From assembly GCA_002372575.1 (NCBI GenBank), contig DFHC01000176.1:1-8699 (forward strand): a stretch of 8,699 nt of DNA, in the 5' to 3' direction. Source of the stretch: a bacterium UBA3734 (GTDB lineage: Bacteria; Bacteroidota; Bacteroidia; Bacteroidales; Bacteroidaceae). Within the stretch, counting starts at the first letter, position 1. The number at the start of each line of letters is the position of its first letter. The notes under the pieces are model-generated. The model made no database searches, was not told the origin of the DNA, and was given only the letters and a program-made list of their open reading frames with translations. Made by a program: the position numbers and the translations under genes. This document shows positions 1 to 5,713 of the stretch, piece after piece.

Positions 1-782
1 CATTTCGGGTCGCGGAAGTCCTCTTGCTTACTCACGAGCACGGGGTTTCCCTTGAATTTCGAGAAGGTTTTGCCATTGTCGGTGGAAATGGCCATCGACT
101 GCATCTGGCTCCTCTCGCCCGCCGAGGTGTAGAAGGCCACCACGCGGTTGTTTTTCCCATCGACCACGCACGAGCCGCTGAAAATCGAGCCCAGCGCGTC
201 GGGTTCGATGGCTGCGGGCTGCGCCTCCCAGTGGATGAGGTCGCGCGAGGTGGAGTGGCCCCACGTCATGTTCTCCCACTGCGAGCCGTAGGGATTCCAT
301 TGGTAATAGAGATGCCACACGCCGTCTTTGTAGAACATTCCGTTCGGGTCGTTCATCCAGCCGTAGGCGGGCGAGTGATGAAATTGCGGGCGGAATTTCT
401 CGCGGTTGGCGGTGTCGAACGATTCGCTTTGCTTCATTTCGCGCCAGCAGAGGAAGTCTTTCATTGCGCCCGTGAAGCGACGGTCGCCGTGGAAAAAGAT
501 ATCGAGCAGCACCTCGTCGGAGTTGAAACGCCGAATGTCCAAGGGCACGTAGTAATCGACCCTGTCAACGGCCAGCCGCACGTTCAGTTTCTGCACCTGC
601 TGGTTGTCGGCCAGCACGCGGATGGTAGCGTTATCTTCGCGTTCCTGAACGGGCAGCAGCAGGTATTTTCCCTTCGCGTCCACGCGCAGCATAGCGTGTT
701 GATCCGACAGGATTTCCGGCTTCTGTGCGCTTGCGGAGAGGCAGCCCAGAAGCACGACTGCGATGGTTAAAAGTCTTTTCAT
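1..782 (-). CDS. Secreted GH32 fructan hydrolase (levanase/fructanase-type) with extra N-terminal domain; 3' end cut by the window
   Basis: The first 260 codons are visible and the stop lies beyond position 1. The start ATG at 782-780 follows an A-rich leader and precedes a signal peptide (residues 1-19, MKRLL then a hydrophobic run). Cleavage could be signal peptidase I after ASA-19, or lipoprotein-type at Cys14 (LLGC). Neither is certain, but no acidic surface-export residues follow Cys14, which favours a periplasmic or soluble protein. Residues about 22-128 form an extra N-terminal domain, probably the beta-rich region called DUF4980 in Bacteroides GH32 enzymes (from memory). The five-bladed GH32 propeller starts near 130. 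The nucleophile motif WMNDPNG is at 142-148 (Asp145), and the transition-state RDP motif is at 257-259, just before the edge. The acid/base E-C motif and C-terminal beta-sandwich lie outside. The family hydrolyses beta-fructofuranosyl bonds in levan, inulin or sucrose. Its place after a lipoprotein GH32 matches BT1759, so an exo-acting role releasing fructose from imported oligosaccharides is likely. Substrate and linkage are inferred. Confidence 0.93.
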   Translation of the reverse strand, partial: MKRLLTIAVVLLGCLSASAQKPEILSDQHAMLRVDAKGKYLLLPVQEREDNATIRVLADNQQVQKLNVRLAVDRVDYYVPLDIRRFNSDEVLLDIFFHGDRRFTGAMKDFLCWREMKQSESFDTANREKFRPQFHHSPAYGWMNDPNGMFYKDGVWHLYYQWNPYGSQWENMTWGHSTSRDLIHWEAQPAAIEPDALGSIFSGSCVVDGKNNRVVAFYTSAGERSQMQSMAISTDNGKTFSKFKGNPVLVSKQEDFRDPK

Positions 783-818
783 TTTTTTTGCGTTTAGGTT
801 GATGGCTGTAATTTTGTT

Positions 819-2315
819 TTAGAAGCATTTGCTCAGGCGTCGCATCTTCACCTCGCTATTGGCTCCCGAAACGCTGATTTGGTTGTAGATGGAGCTGGGG
901 AACACGAGGTTCGTCATCGACATCGAGCCCGTTTCGGTGAAGATTTCCACCGACGACTGATCGACGAAAATGTCGAGCGTGACGCTGTTTCCAGTGACTT
1001 TGAGCGGTGCCTGCATCGAGGGGATGGAGAACGCACCGTTGAAGTTGGTCTTGCCCGTGGCCGAGGTGCGATGCGCCGTGAGCGAGCGGGCCGAAGCATT
1101 GAGGTCGAAGGAGAATTTCTCGCCCGCGGCGTTGCTGAGCGTAACGGTGGAATTCTTGTCGAGGCCGATGGTCAGTCGGAGCTGATAGGCCTCCTTCGCG
1201 TCGATGCTGCCACTGACATTCTGCCAGCCAGAGGCGATTTGGCTGATTTCGCTGACGACGGTGTTCGTCAAGAGCGGTTTTCCGTCGTATTCCACGAGTT
1301 TCAGCTCTCGCGGCAGCGTCATCGCCGAGCGCCACGGCGTGCAGGGCACGTCGCCGGCATACTGCCAGTTGTTCATCCATCCGATGAGGATTCGGCGACT
1401 GCCCGTATTCGACCAAGTAACGCCGGCATAGTTGTCCATGCCGTAGTCGAGCCAGAGCGGATAGTCGAGCTCGTCGGCCTTGAAGGTCGTGCCGTCGAAG
1501 TCGCCCACGAAATACATCGTGCCCGAGCCGAGAATCGGTCCGCCTGGGTTCACGCTGACGAGCAGCACCCATTTATTTCCCATCTGAATCAGGTCGGGAC
1601 ATTCCCACTGCAAGCTGGGGCGACCTGCCAGCGGCACGTGGAAGGTGCTCAGGTGCTGCCAGCTCTTGAGGTCTTTCGAGCCGAACAGCTCAATGCCCAT
1701 TTTCCAGCCTTTGGCCAACGCCATCACCCACTGTTGCGAAGCCTCGTGCCAGAACACCTTCGGGTCGCGCTGGTTGTCGTCGTTGTTGCGGATGACGGGG
1801 TTGCCCACGTAGCGGTTGAAAGTCTTGCCGCCGTCGGTGGAATAGGCCAACGACTGCTGCTGTACGTTGCTGGCAGAGGTGTAGAGCGCAATCATGGCAC
1901 CTGCGCCGAAGCCAGCCGTGTTGTCCTTATCGATTACTGCCGAGCCAGAGAAAATGTCGCCCAAATCATCGCGCGTCATAGCCACGGCCTGCTCCTTCCA
2001 GTGCAGCAGGTCGGTCGAGGTGGCGTGTCCCCACGACATGTTTCCCCACGAATTTCCCTGCGGATTGTACTGATAGAACAGGTGATACACGCCGTCGGCA
2101 TAGACCATGCCGTTCGGGTCGTTTATCCAGTTTTTCGCGGGCGAGAAATGGATTTGCGGTCTGTAGAGCTCGTTGTAGCTGACCTGCGGCGTGGGGTCGT
2201 CGGGTTCGGGTTGGGGAATGTCGTTCTGCGGAGAGTCGTCAGACCCGCAGCCAACGGCGACGGCAGCAACGAAAGCTGCCATCGCCATTGGTTTCAAGAA
2301 TCGCGGAATCATCAT
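819..2315 (-). CDS. GH32 fructan hydrolase, surface lipoprotein (BT1760-like endo-levanase candidate)
   Basis: A complete 498-residue protein. The signal peptide ends in a lipobox at Cys23 (VAVGC), followed by GSDDS. That acidic stretch resembles the Bacteroidota surface-export signal, so outer-surface display is likely. A Pro/Asp-rich linker (about 30-45) leads to the GH32 five-bladed beta-propeller (about 52-345). The three catalytic motifs are intact: WINDPNG at 63-69 (nucleophile Asp66), RDP at 183-185 (transition-state stabiliser Asp184) and ECP at 238-240 (acid/base Glu238). A C-terminal beta-sandwich (about 360-498) carries the family motif DQSSVEIF at 452-459. The start is ATGATG, so Met1 or Met2 could initiate. 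It lies 3 bases after the stop of the upstream glycan-binding protein, suggesting translational coupling. The family cleaves fructans. In the syntenic B. thetaiotaomicron locus this position is the surface endo-levanase BT1760. Endo versus exo action and levan versus inulin cannot be settled from sequence alone. No truncation or missing catalytic residue is seen. Confidence 0.96.
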   Translation of the reverse strand: MMIPRFLKPMAMAAFVAAVAVGCGSDDSPQNDIPQPEPDDPTPQVSYNELYRPQIHFSPAKNWINDPNGMVYADGVYHLFYQYNPQGNSWGNMSWGHATSTDLLHWKEQAVAMTRDDLGDIFSGSAVIDKDNTAGFGAGAMIALYTSASNVQQQSLAYSTDGGKTFNRYVGNPVIRNNDDNQRDPKVFWHEASQQWVMALAKGWKMGIELFGSKDLKSWQHLSTFHVPLAGRPSLQWECPDLIQMGNKWVLLVSVNPGGPILGSGTMYFVGDFDGTTFKADELDYPLWLDYGMDNYAGVTWSNTGSRRILIGWMNNWQYAGDVPCTPWRSAMTLPRELKLVEYDGKPLLTNTVVSEISQIASGWQNVSGSIDAKEAYQLRLTIGLDKNSTVTLSNAAGEKFSFDLNASARSLTAHRTSATGKTNFNGAFSIPSMQAPLKVTGNSVTLDIFVDQSSVEIFTETGSMSMTNLVFPSSIYNQISVSGANSEVKMRRLSKCF

Positions 2316-2321
2316 TATTTA
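2310..2321 (-). other. Stop/start junction with tandem ATGATG between the SusE-position gene and GH32
   Basis: The TAA of the glycan-binding protein (2321-2319) is separated by three bases from ATGATG (2315-2310). Either ATG could start the GH32 protein, and the difference is one Met. The tight spacing suggests that ribosomes finishing the binding protein re-initiate on the hydrolase. That would couple the amounts of the two surface lipoproteins. Confidence 0.6.
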
Positions 2322-3839
2322 TCGCGTTTTCAGGTATTCTAACGAATTCTTAGCCAGCGTGAGCACGTTGTCCTGATAGATGTTGTTCTTCGGATGAGCA
2401 CTCTTGTCGGGCGTGCCGTCGGTGTTCTTCATCGAGAACTCGCAGCCGCCGTTGCCGATGCAGAGGATGGTTCCTTGGAACTCGGTGTTGCCCTGCTGGG
2501 CTTCCCACACGTTCATCTGGCTTACCCAGTCGATTTGGCTGTCCCACGTGCCGAGCGGATAGATGCCGTAGGTCTGCGTGAGCTGCGTGTAGCAGGCTTC
2601 CTCTTGGTTGCCGATGCCCGTGTAGAGTGCCGGCAGGTTGAAGAAGAGGCAGTTGTGGTCTTCCGTCCAGCCCGGACCCTTGAAGGCGATGAGCTTCGTG
2701 CGGTCGGTCGATTCCACTTCCAGACCCTTATAGATGGGGTGCGAGGAGTGGTCTTTCGAGAACCTGCCGCCGGGATTGAGCTGCACGGCCATCTTCCAGA
2801 CGTCGTTGTTGATGCCGCCCGCGCCGGTGCCGATGGCACGGTCGTTGTTCTTCATGTCGTCGAGATTGATACGTCCGAGGTGGCCTACATAGGTGGTGGC
2901 GTGGCTCCAGAGGAGCATCGAGCCGCCCAGCCTGTACCACTCCTTGATGATGGGCGTGGCCGTTGCAACCACGTCGGGAATGGCGAACACTTCAGCTTCG
3001 CTGACGCCTTCGAGGTCGCGCAGCCAGAACAGCACGCGGAAGGGTTCCACGTCGTCGGCACTCTTGATGCTGCTGAAGGGCACGAACTGCGCCGTGGGAT
3101 ACTGCTCGTGCAGCCACAGCCAGGCCGAAGCCTCGTCGTCGTCGCCGTCGGCAATCAGTTTTTCGGGCGTGTCATAGACGCTCAGGAAGCCGATGGCGGT
3201 CTTGCCGATGCGCAGCGAAGAGGTGGTGGCGAGCGACGTTCCCTTGTCGTTGACAGCCACGAGGGTGACGGTCCACGTGTCGCCCGTTTCTACGTTGCTG
3301 ATGGTGTAGTTCGTGGCAGTTCCGGGGAGCGTCTCGCTGATGGTCTGCTTGCCGTTGGTGGCGGTGAAGAGGATGCTGGTGGCATCGGCAGCACGATTCC
3401 ACTCCACGAGGGCATCGTAGCCGCCGGCCTTATCCACCTGCGACATCTGCACGCCGCTGATGCTGGTGGCTCCCTCGCGGGTGTAGGTTTTCACCACACC
3501 ACTCGAGAAATTCGTGCCGTCGGTGAGTTTGAAGACGTATTCAAAAGGCACGTTCGTGGGCACGTTGCGCTGCGTGTAGCTCGTTCCGCTGACGGTTTCC
3601 GAGGCCGAGAGCGTTCCGTTGCGATAGATGGTCACCTGCATTTTTCGGTCGGCACCCTGCGAGGGCCACGTGAGGATGTAGTCGTCGCCCGAGAGCTGAC
3701 CCGTGATTTGGCTGACATCGGGGGCGCTGAGCTTCATGGCCTCGCGCTCGAAGTCTTTGTCTTGGCAGGAAGTGAAGAGTCCGGCACTGCCGCAGCAGAA
3801 CAGTCCTGCAATGAAGATTTTCAATATTCTGGTAATCAT
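2319..3839 (-). CDS. Surface glycan-binding lipoprotein in SusE position, DUF4960-type (BT1761-like)
   Basis: A complete 506-residue protein. The lipoprotein signal ends in the lipobox FTSC with Cys25, followed by QDKDFE, an acidic stretch consistent with surface export. Cys15 and Cys16 in LFCC are less likely acceptors. Two Fn3/Ig-like beta domains follow: about 38-122 (with the ILTW strand and Y/F-rich strands) and about 125-211. The C-terminal part, about 213-506, looks like DUF4960. It is rich in Trp, with alternating beta strands and helices, for example VLFWLRDLEG at 269-278 and the GGSMLLWSH stretch at 305-313. I see no glycoside hydrolase motif, so a binding role is favoured. It lies between the SusD-like gene (35-base gap) and a lipoprotein GH32 (3-base gap), as does the levan-binding protein BT1761 of B. 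thetaiotaomicron, which is part of the outer-membrane levan 'utilisome'. The function is inferred from synteny and domain order, and the glycan specificity is not proven. Confidence 0.88.
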   Translation of the reverse strand: MITRILKIFIAGLFCCGSAGLFTSCQDKDFEREAMKLSAPDVSQITGQLSGDDYILTWPSQGADRKMQVTIYRNGTLSASETVSGTSYTQRNVPTNVPFEYVFKLTDGTNFSSGVVKTYTREGATSISGVQMSQVDKAGGYDALVEWNRAADATSILFTATNGKQTISETLPGTATNYTISNVETGDTWTVTLVAVNDKGTSLATTSSLRIGKTAIGFLSVYDTPEKLIADGDDDEASAWLWLHEQYPTAQFVPFSSIKSADDVEPFRVLFWLRDLEGVSEAEVFAIPDVVATATPIIKEWYRLGGSMLLWSHATTYVGHLGRINLDDMKNNDRAIGTGAGGINNDVWKMAVQLNPGGRFSKDHSSHPIYKGLEVESTDRTKLIAFKGPGWTEDHNCLFFNLPALYTGIGNQEEACYTQLTQTYGIYPLGTWDSQIDWVSQMNVWEAQQGNTEFQGTILCIGNGGCEFSMKNTDGTPDKSAHPKNNIYQDNVLTLAKNSLEYLKTR

Positions 3840-3874
3840 AACTGTAATCTATTTACTTTGAACTATTAACTGGA

Positions 3875-5641
3875 TTAATTATATCCCCTGTTCTGCGTGT
3901 AGAGTCCGGGCACGTAGTAGAGCTGGATGTAGGGCAGCGGGAAGTACTCGTTCTTGGCGGGCGTGTAGTGCGCGTCTTTGTAGTACTGGGCGTAGGTCTG
4001 GCCGTCGTAAACGACGTTCTGCTCCACCTCGAAGAACTTGTTGAGCGTCTGCGAGGCGATGCCCCAGCGGCGCAGCGAGAAGTAGCGGTCGTTCTCCATC
4101 GCCATCTCCAGGCGACGCTCCCACTGCAGGCACTCGCGGGCCTTTTCCTTGCTCTGGAAATAGCTCGACGGATAGAGCGCGATGTCGCACTGGTCCTTGG
4201 CGTAGCCGATGTGCTTGTCGATGGAGTTCTTTGCACGCTGGCGAATGTCGTTGATGATGCTGCGAGCCTCTTCGAGCGCACCCGTTTCGATGAGTGCCTC
4301 GGCACGCATCAGCATCACGTCGGTGTAGCGGAACACGTAGTCGTTCATGGCGAAGGCCTGCCACGGGTTGTCGAAGGTTTCGCCCTTCGAGCGCTGCGGC
4401 ACTTCCTTCAGCGAAGCGTAGTAGCCGTAGGTGTTCGGCGTGCGCGAATTGTCCTTCGTCATGGTGTATGCCGCCTCGTATTTGTAGGGGAAAGTCGGCA
4501 TTCCAACCGTGTGGAAGAGGCGCGGATCCCATTTCTGAGCAGTGGGCTTGCCATTGATGGGGTAGGCAATTTCGTCGTTGTAGTCGTCGAACATGGGCAG
4601 TCCGTCTTTCGTCTTGAAGGCGTTCACGAGGTTCTGCGTGGGCTTGTGAAAGTCCCATCCGCACGACCAGATGCCCCAGCAGCCGTTGAGCATATTCGAC
4701 CAGTTGGCGCGTCCGAAGCGTGTGTTGTCATCCTCGTAGCCAGAGTGTTGCACGGCAAACACGCTCTCCTTCGAATTCTTGTATTCGGGCAGGAAAATGT
4801 CGCCGTAGTCCTCCAGATAGCCGTATTGCGAGTTCTTCACGTCGTTGGTGTATTTGAGCACCTCCTGCATGTACTGCGCATTGATGTGGCTCACGCCGTT
4901 GGTGGCCTCGTAGCCGTCGCCCCAGGCCATCGTCAGATAGCACTTGGCCAGATAGGCCGCAGCGGCAATCTTGTTGGCGCGACCGCCTTCGCTCTGCTGT
5001 GCGGGCAGCACGTCGTAGGCGAACTTGAAGTCGTCGATGATTTTCTGCATCAGCTCCTCGTGGGTGAACTGGTCGTTGCGCGTCTGCTCCTCGGTGTGGT
5101 TTTTATAAACTTCCTCGTCGATCCAAGGCACCTGATACCACATCTGCACCAGCTTGAAATAGAAGTGGGCGCGCAGGAATCGCACCTCGCCCTCACGAAT
5201 CTTCTTCAGCTCGGCACCGAGTTTCTCGTCGCCGAAGTTCTCGAGCGACACCAGTGCGCGGTTGCAACGCGAGACGCTGCAATAGAAGTGATACCACTGC
5301 TCGTCCATGTGGTCGGGCGTCGATGCAGTGAGCGTTGACCACACCTCTACGGGGTGGTAGTTCGTGTCGGTGGTGCCCGAGCCGCCCTTCATGGCGTCAT
5401 CGGAAGAGACGTCGCCGTAGGGCCAGAGGTTGAACGGATAGGTGTACCAGTCGTCGCCCAGCTTGGCGTAGGCGGCTGTCACCATCTCGTTGGGCTGGCT
5501 CATGGCCAGTTCTTCGCTGATGACGCCCTGCGGCTCTACGTCGATGAAATCGTTGCAGGAAGAGAGGAGCCCCCCTCCAACTCCCCCGAGGGGGAGAGCC
5601 GTCAACATATATGCTGCAAATTTGATGATATTCTTTTTCAT
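3875..5641 (-). CDS. SusD-like (RagB/SusD family) outer-membrane glycan-binding lipoprotein
   Basis: A complete 588-residue protein, a normal SusD-family length. It forms the lid over the SusC-like channel and captures glycan chains at the cell surface. The lipoprotein signal ends at Cys29 (LLSSC), followed by NDFIDVEP as in many SusD homologs. The N-terminal SusD-like helical region is about 30-240, with TPR-type helices such as EVRFLRAHFYFKL (152-164). The C-terminal RagB/SusD part is about 290-588, with RYTDVMLMRAEAL (438-450), ERRLEMAMENDRYFSLRRWG (508-527) and the usual ending QNRGYN. The ATG at 5641 follows an A-rich leader with no Shine-Dalgarno sequence, as is normal in Bacteroidota. 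The oddity is in the signal peptide: residues 16-25 (LPLGGVGGGL) are encoded by a palindromic G/C-run repeat (see the repeat at 5567-5596). They sit in the hydrophobic region and lengthen it compared with typical SusD signals. The gene is 72 bases after the SusC-like gene and forms the transporter pair with it. Confidence 0.96.
   Translation of the reverse strand: MKKNIIKFAAYMLTALPLGGVGGGLLSSCNDFIDVEPQGVISEELAMSQPNEMVTAAYAKLGDDWYTYPFNLWPYGDVSSDDAMKGGSGTTDTNYHPVEVWSTLTASTPDHMDEQWYHFYCSVSRCNRALVSLENFGDEKLGAELKKIREGEVRFLRAHFYFKLVQMWYQVPWIDEEVYKNHTEEQTRNDQFTHEELMQKIIDDFKFAYDVLPAQQSEGGRANKIAAAAYLAKCYLTMAWGDGYEATNGVSHINAQYMQEVLKYTNDVKNSQYGYLEDYGDIFLPEYKNSKESVFAVQHSGYEDDNTRFGRANWSNMLNGCWGIWSCGWDFHKPTQNLVNAFKTKDGLPMFDDYNDEIAYPINGKPTAQKWDPRLFHTVGMPTFPYKYEAAYTMTKDNSRTPNTYGYYASLKEVPQRSKGETFDNPWQAFAMNDYVFRYTDVMLMRAEALIETGALEEARSIINDIRQRAKNSIDKHIGYAKDQCDIALYPSSYFQSKEKARECLQWERRLEMAMENDRYFSLRRWGIASQTLNKFFEVEQNVVYDGQTYAQYYKDAHYTPAKNEYFPLPYIQLYYVPGLYTQNRGYN
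5567..5596 (-). repeat. Palindromic G/C-run repeat, copy A, in frame within the susD-like signal peptide
   Basis: This 30-base element (10 codons) encodes residues L16 to L25 of the SusD-like protein. Its first 16 bases on the minus strand are a near-perfect palindrome (plus positions 5581-5587 pair with 5590-5596, 7 bp counting closing pairs around a very tight loop). A G-rich tail follows. Without these codons the signal peptide would read TA-LSSC, with the Cys at residue 19, a typical length for SusD lipoproteins. The same layout occurs in diverged form at 5680-5713 in the opposite orientation. Similar G/C-run repeats are, from memory, scattered through many Bacteroidota genomes. That this is an insertion is inferred from the peptide alignment logic. 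Confidence 0.6.
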
Positions 5642-5679
5642 ATTCTTTACTTTTTTTATGTTGTTTATTTCTATCTATT
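5642..5679 (-). promoter_or_regulatory. A-rich translation leader of the susD-like gene, no Shine-Dalgarno
   Basis: The 38 bases upstream of the susD-like ATG are strongly A/T-rich, with a run of seven A and no GGAGG-like site. This is the usual Bacteroidota initiation context and supports the ATG at 5641. The leader lies between the two G/C-run repeat copies, so it would be in the loop if those copies paired in the mRNA. No separate promoter for susD could be recognised here with confidence. Confidence 0.45.
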
Positions 5680-5713
5680 CCCTCCCATTCAGGGGAGGGT
5701 TAGGGAGGGGTCT
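5680..5713 (+). repeat. Palindromic G/C-run repeat, copy B, directly after the susC-like stop codon
   Basis: This 34-base element abuts the TAA of the SusC-like gene and occupies almost half of the 72-base spacer before the SusD-like gene. It has a perfect 7-bp stem (5680-5686 with 5693-5699, loop 5687-5692) followed by a G-rich tail containing TTAGGGAGGGG. The layout (C-run, short spacer, G-run, GTT-like linker, G-run ending in a T/C) matches copy A, but on the opposite strand. On the transcript the stem is not followed by a U-tract, so it is not a classical intrinsic terminator. It could act as an mRNA-stabilising or attenuating hairpin between the two genes, but that role is inferred. Confidence 0.6.

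Noticed and set aside
28..318. Minus-strand 96-codon frame within the left-edge gene
   Set aside because: It is in a different frame from the GH32 coding sequence that carries WMNDPNG and RDP, so it is a shadow.
783..818. Promoter for the second GH32 gene in the 36-base gap
   Set aside because: The gap is A/T-rich, but I could not identify a convincing Bacteroidota -33/-7 pair. It is better explained as a translation leader in an operon.
24..3869. Long open frames on the plus strand opposite the GH32 and glycan-binding genes (24-770, 879-2342, 2394-3869)
   Set aside because: They are antisense shadows produced by the GC-rich codon use of the minus-strand genes. Their translations are rich in Arg, Val, His and Ala with no recognisable domain, while the minus-strand frames carry clear family motifs.
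3968..5338. 456-codon plus-strand open frame opposite the SusD-like gene
   Set aside because: It has low-complexity Val/Leu/Arg/His composition without motifs, and lies wholly within a well-supported SusD-family gene on the other strand.
5680..5713. Intrinsic terminator between the SusC-like and SusD-like genes
   Set aside because: The stem is good, but the transcript continues with AAUAGAUAG rather than a U-run, and SusC/SusD pairs are normally co-transcribed.
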